The notes under the pieces are model-generated. The model was given only the letters and a program-made list of their open reading frames with translations. It was not told the origin of the DNA and made no database searches. The position numbers and the translations under genes are program-made. This document shows, one piece after another, positions 26,461 to 35,621 of a DNA stretch of 64,000 bases (positions within the stretch are counted from its first letter, which is position 1; each line of letters starts with the position of its first letter). Origin of the DNA: Nocardia acidivorans NBRC 108247 (GTDB lineage: Bacteria > Actinomycetota > Actinomycetes > Mycobacteriales > Mycobacteriaceae); contig NZ_BDAW01000009.1 of assembly GCF_001625085.1 (NCBI RefSeq), positions 1-64,000 of the forward strand, in the 5' to 3' direction.

Positions 26461-26796
26461 TCATGTGGAACGGGGCGCGTACATGACGACCGCGACGCCG
26501 ACCAGACAAATCAACGCGCCCAACACATCCCAGCGATCCGGTCGGAAGCCGTCCAGGGCCATACCCCACAGCAGTGAGCCCGCCACGAACACTCCGCCGT
26601 AGGCGGCGAGGATCCGACCGAAATTCGCATCGGGTTGCAGCGTGGCCACGAAGCCGTAGCAGCCGAGCGCGACCACCCCCGCGCCCATCCACGCCCAGCC
26701 GCGATGCTCGCGCACCCCCTGCCAGATGAGCCAGGCCCCACCTATTTCGGCGACGGCGGCCAGTGCGAACAGGGCGATCGAACGCAGCACGGTCAT
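26461..26796 (-). CDS. YnfA/UPF0060-family small membrane protein
   Basis: This 111-residue protein has four helices and matches the YnfA family closely in length and pattern: [18 protein letters not shown], a central [34 protein letters not shown] and a final [10 protein letters not shown]. YnfA is related to small multidrug-resistance transporters, but its role is unsettled. It starts at ATG 26796. It is downstream of, and on the opposite strand from, the TetR gene. Confidence 0.9.
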   Translation of the reverse strand: MTVLRSIALFALAAVAEIGGAWLIWQGVREHRGWAWMGAGVVALGCYGFVATLQPDANFGRILAAYGGVFVAGSLLWGMALDGFRPDRWDVLGALICLVGVAVVMYAPRST

Positions 26797-26857
26797 GGTG
26801 GAACACCCTAGGGCCCGGCCGGACCGCCCCTCGTGCACGGTCCGGCCGGGTCGCGAA

Positions 26858-28102
26858 TCAGCGCCCGCGCGCGGCGCTGTCGAACAATTGCTGTCCCAGG
26901 TATCCGCCGGGCGCGGGTACGCCGGGGGGAATCACGAACACGGCCGAACCGACCGGTGTGGTCCATTGGTTCAGTGCGTCGAACTCGGCGAGTCGTGCCT
27001 GCACCGGCAGATACTGGGCATCGACATCGCGCTGGCAGGCCACGAACAGCAATCCGGAATTCGAGACGTGCCCGGGGGCGGGCGCGTCGTCGTAGTTGTA
27101 GCCGCGCCGCAGGAATCGCTCATGGTCGTGCGCGTGGTGCGCGCGGGCGATATGCGAGGACGGCGGGATCACCGGAATGCCGTACCGATCGACCTTGGTG
27201 AAATCCGGATCGTCGAATTCGGTGCTGCCCGTGAGCGGTGCACCGGTGGAGTCGTGCCGTCCCAGGGTGGTGGCCCGCCCGTCCGCATCGAGTTCGTCCC
27301 AGGTGTCGAGCTTCATGGCGATCCGGCGCAGCACCAGCGAAGTGCCGCCCGCCAGCCAGGCCTGCGCACCGCCGTCGTCCCAGACGAGGCGATCGAAATC
27401 GGCTGTGCCCGGGGCGATATTGACGGTTCCGTCGACCTGGCCCATGAGGTTGCGCATGGTCTGCCCTCTGGGGGCATTGCGGAAGCCGCGCTGTACCCAG
27501 CGCACCCGCACCAGCGATTTCACATGTTTGGACAGCACGCGCACCGCATGCGAGACCGTGGTGGCCTCGTCCGCGCAGATCTGCAACAGCAGGTCCGCGC
27601 CGGTGTACGCCGGATCGAGTTGATCGATGGGGAAGGACGGCAACTGTTTGAGCCAGGCCGGCCGCAGCGCGGCGAGCCCGGCCACGGTGAACAGCTCCGG
27701 CCCGAAACCGACCGTCACGGTGAGCCGGGCCGGGCGCATGGCCAATTCCGGTTCGGTATCGGCGAGCGCGGGTTTGCCCTGGGTCAGTCGCGCCGCGTCA
27801 TCGGTCCAGATCTTCAGGAGGCCGATGATGTCCTCGCGATCGAGTTCCGGGTTCAGATCGAAGCCGACGAAGGCCACCGATCGTGGTGGCTCGGTATCGA
27901 TTCCGGCCTGATGCGGGCCGTGGAACGGGACGGTCTCGAGTCCGGGATCGCGGTCGTGCTCGCGAGGGGTGCGAGTGGCCGCGCCCCAGCCGATTCCGGC
28001 CGCCCCGGCGACGCCCGCCGCGGCGGCGCCGCCACCGAGCAGGCGTCGCCGGGAGACCCGGGTCGCGCGCGGCTGTTCCCGCTCAGCCACCGTGCGCGGC
28101 AT
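26858..28102 (-). CDS. Tat-exported DyP-type haem peroxidase
   Basis: This 414-residue protein begins with a twin-arginine signal (SRRRLLGGG, then an Ala/Gly-rich hydrophobic core), so it is exported folded with haem. It has the DyP signature GxxDG (MGQVDG), the proximal-His region [10 protein letters not shown] and the Arg-rich RRGYNYD downstream. Relatives are EfeB and Streptomyces DtpA, which works with copper-trafficking proteins. Its ATG lies inside the end of the PCu(A)C chaperone gene (20-base overlap), which strongly links it to copper handling rather than to an EfeUO iron system, absent here. Confidence 0.93.
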   Translation of the reverse strand: MPRTVAEREQPRATRVSRRRLLGGGAAAAGVAGAAGIGWGAATRTPREHDRDPGLETVPFHGPHQAGIDTEPPRSVAFVGFDLNPELDREDIIGLLKIWTDDAARLTQGKPALADTEPELAMRPARLTVTVGFGPELFTVAGLAALRPAWLKQLPSFPIDQLDPAYTGADLLLQICADEATTVSHAVRVLSKHVKSLVRVRWVQRGFRNAPRGQTMRNLMGQVDGTVNIAPGTADFDRLVWDDGGAQAWLAGGTSLVLRRIAMKLDTWDELDADGRATTLGRHDSTGAPLTGSTEFDDPDFTKVDRYGIPVIPPSSHIARAHHAHDHERFLRRGYNYDDAPAPGHVSNSGLLFVACQRDVDAQYLPVQARLAEFDALNQWTTPVGSAVFVIPPGVPAPGGYLGQQLFDSAARGR

Positions 28103-28640
28103 TGTCGCCGGTGGTGGGCGCGTAATTCTCCTTACCGCCGGCGAAGTCGCGCACCTGCGCGGTGACGGTGGTGCTGGAGCCGTCGGAGAACACCAGGGTG
28201 ATGGGTGTCTCCGAGCCGGTGCGCAGCGGCTGCTTCAAATCCATGAACATCAGATGCTCGCCACCGGGCTCGAGGGTCCAGGACCCGTGCGCGGGAATGG
28301 TGAGCCCACCTTCCTTGGGGCGCATGGTCTTATCGCCGCCTGCGGCATCGGCGACGACCTCGTGGATCTCCACGCGCGCGGAGGCCGGACTGGACGCGGC
28401 CACCAGCTGTACGGGCTGATCGCCCGCATTGTTCAGCGTCCCGAACGCCGCGGACATACCGCTGTCGGCGGCCTTGATCCACTGATCGTTCATGGACACC
28501 TGATCCGCGGCCTTGCCCGAGATCGCACTCGACCCCGAATCGGATGAACAGGCCACGGGGAAGAGGGCCAGGGCCGACAGTGCGGCGATGGCGGTGAGGC
28601 GGCGGGCACGCGCGGCGCGGCCTGCGAAAGAAACGGACAC
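28083..28640 (-). CDS. PCu(A)C-type copper chaperone lipoprotein
   Basis: This periplasmic-type chaperone carries Cu(I) to oxidases and other cuproproteins. Residues 1-30 form a basic and hydrophobic signal ending FPVAC (C31), a slightly degenerate lipobox. The PCu(A)C ligands are present: His in EIHEVV, Met in KTMRP, and GEHLMFM. GTG 28640 is chosen for GGAG eight bases upstream; a start at 28697 would add 19 residues. It overlaps the DyP gene by 20 bases. The 28641-28955 stretch upstream has no convincing gene. Confidence 0.88.
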   Translation of the reverse strand: MSVSFAGRAARARRLTAIAALSALALFPVACSSDSGSSAISGKAADQVSMNDQWIKAADSGMSAAFGTLNNAGDQPVQLVAASSPASARVEIHEVVADAAGGDKTMRPKEGGLTIPAHGSWTLEPGGEHLMFMDLKQPLRTGSETPITLVFSDGSSTTVTAQVRDFAGGKENYAPTTGDNAAHGG

Positions 28641-28955
28641 CGAAAACTCCGATCGATGAGGGAAGGCAAGGGGGACCTCGACCCGAAGCGTCGGCACATG
28701 TGCGCGTGAACGCTGCGCTCGGCGAGCTGTCGCGACTATCAGAGCGGATCTGCACAGCAGAGTCCGGCGTGCGCGGCTCGGGTCCGTCAGGAAACGCCGT
28801 GCGTGCCGGAGCTGGAATCACGCGGGGCACTACGAGTCGGCCGCATACAGCGCACGCCTGGACAGCGGCGATGTGCTCTGGACTATGCCCGGGCGCGCCG
28901 GGTGCCGGGCCGCGGAGCGATGAACGCCACGCGACCGGCGATGAACTCCATGCGA

Positions 28956-29507
28956 CTATGCCGGGACGAGGTGAGCGGAAGTTCGCCGCAACGCCGGTGG
29001 CCCGCGCCGCCCGATGCCCGGGCTCACCAGCAGCAGCTGAACCGCCGCCCGCTCATCGACCGAGCTGATGCGCGCGGGCGGCTCGGTCGGTGCCGGTGTG
29101 ATCCCCAATGCGACGATGAACCGCCGCGCACTGGTGATCGCCCGCCGCATCCCCGTCTCGCCCGCGCGAATAACCAACGCCCCGAACGGAATCGCGATGA
29201 GGTGCGCGACCAGCATGGTCGGCGACGCCGCATGATGATGATGCTCGGGCGACATGGACAGCGCGATATGCCCGATACCCTGCCCCGCGGCCAGCATTCC
29301 CATGACCGATGCGAGCCCAGAGCGAGGTCGCACCGACGCGACCGTCACCCCGATCACCGTGCACGCCGCGAACAGCAGCGCCAGCGCGGAGCCATCCGGT
29401 GCGGTCCCGCCGCCGCCGAGCCCGTGCGCGAAGATCGCCACGGCCCCCGAGGCAGCGCCGACGGCAGCGCCACGCAGGCGCGCGGTGTGATCCGTCGGTG
29501 AGTGCAC
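28956..29507 (-). CDS. His-bearing conserved membrane protein
   Basis: This 183-residue protein has about five hydrophobic segments and a loop SMSPEHHHHAASP, which could bind a metal. It reads in the same direction as, and 315 bases upstream of, the copper chaperone and DyP genes, so a role in copper handling is plausible. The C-terminus contains GRRGPPAL, which I associate with a conserved actinobacterial family without a name. GTG 29507 is the start; no ribosome site is clear. Confidence 0.65.
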   Translation of the reverse strand: MHSPTDHTARLRGAAVGAASGAVAIFAHGLGGGGTAPDGSALALLFAACTVIGVTVASVRPRSGLASVMGMLAAGQGIGHIALSMSPEHHHHAASPTMLVAHLIAIPFGALVIRAGETGMRRAITSARRFIVALGITPAPTEPPARISSVDERAAVQLLLVSPGIGRRGPPALRRTSAHLVPA

Positions 29508-29705
29508 CCGGACATACTACGGCCGGTCGTAACCGGTCCGCCCCGCAGCCCGGCGACTGTCATCGACTCGGTTCGCCAGGCCGACCGGCGCGTCCCCGGT
29601 CTCCACGGCGGGGGCACGGGTCCGGCGTGCGGAAGTGCCCGCGCGCAGCGGCCCGCGCGATGCTCCGGTGTGCCGCGGTCTCGAGTCCGGGTGGTGTGAG
29701 CGGGG

Positions 29706-29724
29706 TCTGCACAGGATCTTCACA
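29706..29724 (+). promoter_or_regulatory. OmpR-type tandem direct repeat before the response regulator
   Basis: TCTGCACA (29706-29713) and TCTTCACA (29717-29724) differ at one base and are spaced 11 bp apart, the arrangement bound by OmpR/PhoB dimers. They lie about 32 bases before a TAATGT -10 (29756-29761). ATG 29769 would then be at or beside the transcript start, so the mRNA may be leaderless. Confidence 0.45.
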
Positions 29725-29768
29725 AGCGGTGCGAACCATCTCCACTCGGACTGCCTAATGTCACCTGC

Positions 29769-30458
29769 ATGGAATTGAGCCAGCAGGGTAGCGCGCGGCG
29801 GATTCTGGTGGTCGAGGATGAGCCGACCATTGCCGAATCGATTGCCGTGCGCCTGCGCGCGGAGGGGTTCACCGTGGATCTGGCCCATGACGGTCCCGCC
29901 GCGGTGAATGCGGCCGAAGCGCTGCTGCCGGATCTGGTGGTGCTCGATGTGATGCTGCCGGGTTTCGACGGCCTCGAGGTGTGCCGTCGGATTCAGGCGC
30001 GGCGGCCCGTGCCGGTGCTCATGCTGACCGCGCGCACCGACGAGACCGATGTGCTGATCGGTTTGGGGGTGGGCGCGGACGACTATCTGACCAAACCGTT
30101 CTCGCTGCGCGTTCTCACGGCGCGAATCCATGCCCTGCTGCGCCGGGTCGAACGCACCGCCACACCCGGGGCGACCATTGTGGTGGGGGATCTGCGCATC
30201 GATATCGATCAGCGTCGAGTGTGGCGGGGTGAGGCCGCAACCCAGCTCACCCCACTGGAATTCGAGCTGCTGGTGCATCTGGCCCGTCGTCCGCGCGCGG
30301 TGCTGGCGCGCGATCGGCTGCTCTCGGAGATCTGGGGCTGGCCCGACGCCTCGGGCACACGCGCGGTGGACAGTCACATCAAGGCGTTGCGCCGCAAGCT
30401 GGGCGCGGACCTCATCCGCACCGTGCACGGGGTCGGCTACGCGCTGGAGGCGCGATGA
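29769..30458 (+). CDS. OmpR/PhoB-family response regulator
   Basis: This 229-residue regulator has a receiver domain with acidic pocket VVEDE, phospho-acceptor D60 in VVLDVMLPG and Lys in LTKPFS. A C-terminal winged helix follows (LTPLEFELLVHL; SHIKALRRKLG; IRTVHGVGYALE). It pairs with the kinase encoded 95 bases downstream. Its stop codon overlaps the ATG of a 33-codon ORF rather than that of the kinase, which is unusual. A tandem repeat upstream suggests autoregulation. Confidence 0.94.
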   Translation: MELSQQGSARRILVVEDEPTIAESIAVRLRAEGFTVDLAHDGPAAVNAAEALLPDLVVLDVMLPGFDGLEVCRRIQARRPVPVLMLTARTDETDVLIGLGVGADDYLTKPFSLRVLTARIHALLRRVERTATPGATIVVGDLRIDIDQRRVWRGEAATQLTPLEFELLVHLARRPRAVLARDRLLSEIWGWPDASGTRAVDSHIKALRRKLGADLIRTVHGVGYALEAR

Positions 30459-30556
30459 GCGCCGCCACCGATCGCGAGTGTGTACGCGGGGCGGACATTC
30501 GCGGTGATCGCCGCCCCGAGTGCCCCCTCGCCGGGGACTCCGAGGGGGCTCGATGA
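30455..30556 (+). CDS. 33-codon ORF bridging response regulator and kinase
   Basis: ATG 30455 lies in the regulator's stop (ATGA) and its own TGA (30554-30556) overlaps the kinase ATG 30553, again as ATGA. The peptide starts MSAATDRECVRG and is polar, with two Cys. A 9-bp hairpin (30522-30549) hides the kinase's ribosome site, so translating this ORF should open it. It may be a coupling ORF, a true microprotein, or an older N-terminal part of the kinase. Conservation is untested. Confidence 0.45.
   Translation: MSAATDRECVRGADIRGDRRPECPLAGDSEGAR
30522..30549 (+). promoter_or_regulatory. Hairpin covering the kinase ribosome-binding site
   Basis: GCCCCCTCG (30522-30530) pairs perfectly with CGAGGGGGC (30541-30549) around a 10-base loop. 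The right arm contains GAGGGGG, the only ribosome site for ATG 30553. Confidence 0.5.
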
Positions 30557-31581
30557 GGGAGTCGGTGCGGGAGGCGGCGGATCGGCTGTCGGCGTGGCTG
30601 CCGCGGCCGCTGGACCGGATGCGGTCGATCAAACTCAAGCTCGCGATTGTGATGGTGGCTTCGGGTGCGGTGGCGTTCGGGTTCTTCGCGTTGAAGATCG
30701 GCTGGTTGCCGCCGCGCACCACCATCGCGGCCATTCTGCTGGCATTGGTGCTGTCGCAGATGATGGCGCATGGGATGACGCTGCCGCTGCGCCAGATGAC
30801 CGCCGCCGCCAAACGCATGGCGCAGGGCGATTATTCGCGGCGGGTGCTCGCCACCTCCCGGGACGAGGTGGGGCAGTTGGCGGAGGCGTTCAATCAGATG
30901 GCCGCGGATCTAGCTGCCGCCGATCAACAGCGCCGCGATTTCATCGCCAATGTGTCGCATGAATTGCGTACGCCCATCACGGCTTTGGGGGTGGTGCTGG
31001 AGAACCTCGTCGATGGTGTGGCCGAACCCGATCCGGCGACCCTGCGCACCGCGCTCGCCCAGACCGAACGCCTGAGCCTGCTGGTCACCGAACTGCTGGC
31101 CCTGTCCAGTGTGGAAGCGGGCGCGGTCGCCCTCGACCGCGAGGTGCTGCCGTTGCAGCCGTTGCTGAAGGAGGTCGTCGCCGAGGCCGAGGTCATGGCC
31201 GCCGCGCTGGACCGTCCCGTCCGCTTCACCATCACCACCACCCCCGGCCTGACCGTCTACGCCGACCGCGCCCGCCTGCACCAGGTGCTGCTCAACCTGT
31301 GCGATAACGCCACCCGGCACGGACCGGCCCGGGGCGAGGTCCGGCTCACCGCCCACCCGCTGCGTGATCACACCGTCATCGAGGTCGAAGACGAGGGCCC
31401 GGGCATCCCGCCCGCCGACCGCGCCCGCGCCTTCGAACGATTCACCCGCGGCGGCCGGCCCAACGGCGGCGGCACCGGCCTCGGCCTGGCCATCGCCCGC
31501 TGGATAGTCGACCTCCACGGCGGCACCATCGCCGTCGCGGCCCCCGGCTCCCGAATCCGACTGACGCTACCCAACCTCTGA
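30553..31581 (+). CDS. HAMP-containing sensor histidine kinase
   Basis: This 342-residue kinase has two membrane helices (about 27-47 and 55-73) separated by only a few residues, so it lacks a large external sensor. A HAMP region (80-125), the H-box FIANVSHELRTP with H136, and the ATPase blocks N (LCDNATRHG), G1 (EDEGPGIPP) and G2 (GGGTGLGLAI) follow. It should phosphorylate the regulator encoded upstream. ATG 30553 has GAGGGGG six bases ahead, though this sits in a hairpin. The signal may be membrane state or a partner such as the DUF4173 protein that follows. Confidence 0.93.
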   Translation: MRESVREAADRLSAWLPRPLDRMRSIKLKLAIVMVASGAVAFGFFALKIGWLPPRTTIAAILLALVLSQMMAHGMTLPLRQMTAAAKRMAQGDYSRRVLATSRDEVGQLAEAFNQMAADLAAADQQRRDFIANVSHELRTPITALGVVLENLVDGVAEPDPATLRTALAQTERLSLLVTELLALSSVEAGAVALDREVLPLQPLLKEVVAEAEVMAAALDRPVRFTITTTPGLTVYADRARLHQVLLNLCDNATRHGPARGEVRLTAHPLRDHTVIEVEDEGPGIPPADRARAFERFTRGGRPNGGGTGLGLAIARWIVDLHGGTIAVAAPGSRIRLTLPNL

Positions 31582-31697
31582 CCGGCTCGCCGGCCGTCGA
31601 CGCACCCCGAATCCCCTTCCGCAGTAACCCATCTCGACATCCAGCCCGATCGCAGCACGCGACCGGGATGATCCCGCACGCCCATCGGAGGCATCCC

Positions 31698-33398
31698 ATG
31701 TCCGACACGCCAAATCCCGACACACCAAATCCCGACACACCGAAACCCGCGCAACAGGATCCGGTGATGACTCGGTCTCCCGGCCCGGACGCCGCGATGG
31801 ACTATCCCCGGAGTGCTCCGCCGGTGCGGGTTCCGCCGAGGTCGGCCTTGATTCCCATGCCGCGCGGTGCGTTCACCGCGATCGGTGTCGCAGGTTTGGC
31901 GGCGGCGGTGTTCGTTCCGCTGGATCGGCCCGGGGTCGGCTGGTTGCTCGCGGCCCTCGCGTCGGGAGGGGCGGTCTATGCGGTGGATCGTGCCGCGCGC
32001 CGCCGGGGAGAGGTCGACGAGGGAGATGAGTCCGCGGGAGGGGAGGGTTCGGCTCTCTCGTCCGGCCTCGGCGTTCCTTCAACCGCCCGGAGCACCGATA
32101 GTGCTGTACTGGAACGGGTCTCGACGTTCGTCGCCCGGTATTCCCGGCTCTGGTGGGCGGGATTGGCGCTCGCGCTCATAGCGGTGGGTACCTTTCGCGC
32201 CGCATCCTGGTTGTTCGTGCTGTGCCTGGCGGGGGCGGCGACCGCGGGGTCGTTGGCGATCGTGGGGCGACGATCGGCATACGGGTTGTTCTTCGATGTG
32301 TTCTCGGTGCCGTTCGGGGCGGTGACCTCGCTGCCGTGGCTGTATCGATGGGCGGGGCACGCGGAGTCCTCACGGGGACGGGCGGAGCGGCGGGTCGGCT
32401 GGTCGGTGGCGGCGACCGTGGGGTTGCTGCTGGTGTTCGTGCCGCTGCTGGCGGGTGCGGACGCGGTGTTCGCGCGCCTGGTGCAGGATGTGCTGCCCTC
32501 GTTGCGGGGACCGGATTTGTTCCGGTGGGGGTTCGTATTCGCGATGGCCGGTCTGGGTGTGGCGGGGGCGCTGTATGTGCTGGCCGGTCCGCCACCCCCG
32601 GCCGCCGGAACAGATTCGGTGGTGGTCGGGCTGCTCGATCAGGTCATCGCCGGATCGGAATCTACTGGCGCGCAGGGGGTTCGGCGGTTGTCCCGGGCCG
32701 AATGGGGTCTGCCGATGGGTGCGCTGACGGTGCTCTTCGCGATCTTCCTGGGTACGCAGCTGGCGGTGCTGTTCGGTGGGGACGGATATGTCCAGCGCAC
32801 CGCCGATCTGACCTATGCCGAATACGCGCGCAGTGGTTTCTGGCAGCTGTCGATGGTGAGCATGCTCGCGCTGGTGGTGATCGCGGTGGTGCAGCGCTGG
32901 GCGGCGCAGCGCGAGGCGCGGGATCGGCTGTGGTTGCGGGTGGCGGTGGCGGCGGTCAGTGTGCTGACCCTGGTGATCGTGGCCTCGGCGCTGCAGCGCA
33001 TGTGGACCTATCAGCAGGCGTACGGGTTCACGGTGATGCGGGTGCTGGTGGAGGTGTTCGAACTGTGGATCGCGCTGGTGTATCTGCTGGTGCTGGCCAG
33101 TCTGGTGCGCTTGCACAGGGAATGGGTGCCGCGCGCGGCGATCGGCGCGGCCGCGGTCACCCTGCTGGTACTGGCGGTGGTGAATCCGGAAGCCCTGGTG
33201 GCCGACCGCAATATCGATCGCTGGCAGTCGGGCAAATCCCTGGACCACGACTATCTGAGCGGCCTGTCCACCGATATCCTGCCCGCCCTGGACCGGCTCC
33301 CGGAGCTGGAGCGCGAACGGATCCGCACCTCGCTCGAACCGAGCACGCGCAATGACAGCTGGCAGGGCTGGAACCTGTCCCGCGCCCGCGCCCGGTAG
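31698..33398 (+). CDS. DUF4173-family polytopic membrane protein
   Basis: This 566-residue protein has roughly ten to twelve hydrophobic segments and a long cytoplasmic N-terminus that starts with a PDTPN repeat (three near-copies of a 15-base unit). The block FGGDGYVQRTADLTYAEYARSG is the hallmark I know for DUF4173. The C-terminus is soluble (PALDRLPELERERI). ATG 31698 has CGGAGG six bases ahead. It follows the regulator-kinase pair after 116 bases and may share their transcript or be their target. The function of the family is unknown. Confidence 0.8.
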   Translation: MSDTPNPDTPNPDTPKPAQQDPVMTRSPGPDAAMDYPRSAPPVRVPPRSALIPMPRGAFTAIGVAGLAAAVFVPLDRPGVGWLLAALASGGAVYAVDRAARRRGEVDEGDESAGGEGSALSSGLGVPSTARSTDSAVLERVSTFVARYSRLWWAGLALALIAVGTFRAASWLFVLCLAGAATAGSLAIVGRRSAYGLFFDVFSVPFGAVTSLPWLYRWAGHAESSRGRAERRVGWSVAATVGLLLVFVPLLAGADAVFARLVQDVLPSLRGPDLFRWGFVFAMAGLGVAGALYVLAGPPPPAAGTDSVVVGLLDQVIAGSESTGAQGVRRLSRAEWGLPMGALTVLFAIFLGTQLAVLFGGDGYVQRTADLTYAEYARSGFWQLSMVSMLALVVIAVVQRWAAQREARDRLWLRVAVAAVSVLTLVIVASALQRMWTYQQAYGFTVMRVLVEVFELWIALVYLLVLASLVRLHREWVPRAAIGAAAVTLLVLAVVNPEALVADRNIDRWQSGKSLDHDYLSGLSTDILPALDRLPELERERIRTSLEPSTRNDSWQGWNLSRARAR

Positions 33399-33402
33399 CG
33401 GA

Positions 33403-33753
33403 TCAGTGCCCGCCGCGCTGTGCGGCCAGCAGCGCGCCGGTGCGCCCGATCAACTCGTACGGGATCGGCCTGTCCAGCGCGAACTTCAATGTGCCCTTGC
33501 CCGCCTGGTATTCGGCGATGTCCCGGGTGTACTCGGCATCGCCCGCGGGTACCGGGTACACGCTGATGTGCTTCTTCCATCCCGCGAAGTAGACCACCGG
33601 CTTACCGCCCACCCGAATGGCCGGCACGTCGTAGCTGATGTCCTCGGTCCCTTCCGGCAGGACCTCGCGCAGGGTCGCACGCACCCGTTCGAGCACCTGC
33701 CGGACCTCGGCGGGGAATCCCGCGAGATATTCGTCGACGGTCGAAGCAGTCAT
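33403..33753 (-). CDS. DUF1801 / YdhG-like protein
   Basis: This 116-residue single-domain protein has the DUF1801 pattern: EYLAGFPAEVRQVLERVRATLREVLP, then ISYDVPAIRVGGKPVVYFAGWKKHISVYP, and a C-terminal GKGTLKFALDRPIPYELI. Relatives are sometimes called iron chaperone-like (YdhG/Fra) because of a frataxin-like fold, with little biochemistry. ATG 33753 is supported by GGAGGTG five bases upstream. Its end lies five bases from the convergent DUF4173 gene, leaving no room for a terminator. Confidence 0.85.
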   Translation of the reverse strand: MTASTVDEYLAGFPAEVRQVLERVRATLREVLPEGTEDISYDVPAIRVGGKPVVYFAGWKKHISVYPVPAGDAEYTRDIAEYQAGKGTLKFALDRPIPYELIGRTGALLAAQRGGH

Positions 33754-33939
33754 GCCCACCTCCGTCGTCAGTGCCATCGGTCGAGCAGGAATCCCGCGGC
33801 ATCGAGAGCGGTCTCGACCGATTCTGCCACGTACAACAGGTCACCGCGTGCGCACCGTACCGGGGAAGAGAGCTCCGAGTTCCACGCCTACGTCGATACC
33901 AGAGCACACCGCGAGCATCCGCCCCCGGGAGTCGGCAGG

Positions 33940-34506
33940 ATGGATCGCGTGGGTGAACACAGGGACCGCATGCTGCGCGGCGAACTCTATCGCGACAACG
34001 ACCCGGAGCTGATCGCCGAACGGCGGCGCTGCCAGGGACTACTGGACGAATTCAATGCCACCGGCGCGGGCCGGGAGCAGCGGCGCTACGCCCTGCTGAC
34101 CGAGCTGCTCGGCGCGATCGGCGAGGGATCGTGGATCATGCCGCGCTTCCAATGCGATTACGGGCATTTGATTCGCCTGGGCGCCAACAGCTTTCTGAAC
34201 TACGACGCCATCGTGCTCGATTGCGCGCCGGTGACCATCGGCGACGACGTGTCGATCGGTCCGCGCGCGCAACTGCTCACCGCCCTGCATCCGATGCAGG
34301 ATCACGAACTGCGGCGGCAACGCTGGGAAACCGCCGCGCCCATCACCATCGGGGACAACGTCTGGCTGGGTGGCGGTGTCATCGTGTGCCCCGGGGTGAG
34401 TATCGGGGCGAATACCGTGGTGGGCGCGGGCAGTGTGGTCACCCGCGATCTTCCCCGGAAGGTGTTCGCCGCAGGCAATCCCGCCCGGGTGATCCGCACC
34501 CTCTAG
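33940..34506 (+). CDS. Maltose O-acetyltransferase-like hexapeptide acyltransferase
   Basis: This 188-residue enzyme acetylates a sugar or similar hydroxyl from acetyl-CoA. The N-terminal Mac domain reads RMLRGELYRDNDPELIAERRR; the left-handed beta-helix repeats include ITIGDNVWLGGGVIVCPGVSIGANTVVGAGSVV. The catalytic His lies in TALHPM. ATG 33940 is used (GGGAG upstream); GTG 33949 or ATG 33970 are possible. It is a single gene; the substrate is unknown. Confidence 0.9.
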   Translation: MDRVGEHRDRMLRGELYRDNDPELIAERRRCQGLLDEFNATGAGREQRRYALLTELLGAIGEGSWIMPRFQCDYGHLIRLGANSFLNYDAIVLDCAPVTIGDDVSIGPRAQLLTALHPMQDHELRRQRWETAAPITIGDNVWLGGGVIVCPGVSIGANTVVGAGSVVTRDLPRKVFAAGNPARVIRTL

Positions 34507-34669
34507 CCCGCATCTCCTTCCGGTAACGAAGTCTCTGTCGTGCAACGACCTCGGCGAGGACTGGGTCAGCCACGACAGCCGCCGCTCCGGCGGGGACACG
34601 CCACCCCGCGGCGAGCGCGTACCCGCGAAAGCGCATGTGCCGCAACAGTCCGCACCGTACCGTGATGAC

Positions 34670-35536
34670 ATGGAGCCGGTACTCGTCACCGGTGCCGCCG
34701 GGGGACGTCAAGGATCGACCGGGCGGCATCTCACAGCGCAACTGCTCGGGCGCGGCATTCCCGTCCGCGCCGTCGTACACACCGACGACGAACGCGCCAC
34801 CGTCCTGCGCGCACTCGGTGCGAAAGTCGTCGTCGGCGACCTGCGGGATATCGCCTTCACTCGCGCCGCCATGGAAGGGATACGCGCCGCCTACTTCACC
34901 TACCCGGTGATCGACGGACTCCTCGACGCCGCGGGCGCCTTCGCGGTGTGTGCCCGCGAAGCCGGAGTCGAACGCGTCGTCGCCGTCTCCCAACTCGCCG
35001 CCGGACCCCGGGCGCTCACCCCGCGTATGCGCCAGCACTGGGCGGCCGAACAAATCCTGGACTGGGCCGATATCGGCGCGATCCACCTGCGCGCGGCCGT
35101 GTTCTTCGAAAACCTCGCCCTCCTGGCCGCCACCGACGCCGCGGCCCTGGAATTGCCGCTCGGTCCCGCCGAGACCGAACTGCCGCTGATCGCCGCGAGC
35201 GATGTCGCCCGGGTGGCCGCGGGCCTGCTCTCGGACCCCGAACTCAAATCCGATCCGGTGCTCCTGCTCACCGGGGATGTGCAAACCATCGACGCCGCCG
35301 CCCACGCCCTCGGACGCACCTACCGCGATACCGACCCCGAGACCTGGCGGCGCTGGGCCCTCGACTTCTACGGCAGCCCGCATGCGGCCGAACACCTCAC
35401 CAAACTCTGGGAGATCTTCCGACTGCTCTCCGAAGGCACCAATCTGTACCAGGTCACCCCTGCCATCCAGCAGTACGGCGGACACGCGCCGATCACCCTG
35501 GCCGACTTCGTCATCCACCGCCCCGGACACCACTGA
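34670..35536 (+). CDS. NmrA-like NAD(P)-binding oxidoreductase
   Basis: This 288-residue atypical short-chain dehydrogenase has an N-terminal dinucleotide loop VTGAAGGRQGSTGRHLTAQLL and a second strand ending GDLRD. The family's HLRAAVFFENL and IAASDVARVAAGLL blocks follow. It lacks a clear YxxxK active pair, as in NmrA/QorB-type quinone reductases or redox sensors. The NADP-binding glycine loop carries an insertion (GGRQGSTG) compared with the usual GxTGxxG. ATG 34670 is the first in frame. The product is unknown. Confidence 0.85.
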   Translation: MEPVLVTGAAGGRQGSTGRHLTAQLLGRGIPVRAVVHTDDERATVLRALGAKVVVGDLRDIAFTRAAMEGIRAAYFTYPVIDGLLDAAGAFAVCAREAGVERVVAVSQLAAGPRALTPRMRQHWAAEQILDWADIGAIHLRAAVFFENLALLAATDAAALELPLGPAETELPLIAASDVARVAAGLLSDPELKSDPVLLLTGDVQTIDAAAHALGRTYRDTDPETWRRWALDFYGSPHAAEHLTKLWEIFRLLSEGTNLYQVTPAIQQYGGHAPITLADFVIHRPGHH

Positions 35537-35621
35537 ACCGTTCTCTCATCGGCGCCCCGGGACCGAGCGCATTACCTCGCGGGTAATGGTTGTGGGGGAG
35601 CGGGATTCGTAGGATCGGGGC

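Noticed and set aside
28641..28955. A gene between the copper chaperone and the His-loop membrane protein
   Set aside because: Open frames here lack motifs and starts, and the plus-strand ones are Arg-rich shadows.
33757..33830. Short minus-strand frame ending LLDRWH just before the DUF1801 gene
   Set aside because: About 20 codons without a start signal; could be a leader or the end of a lost gene, but not supportable.
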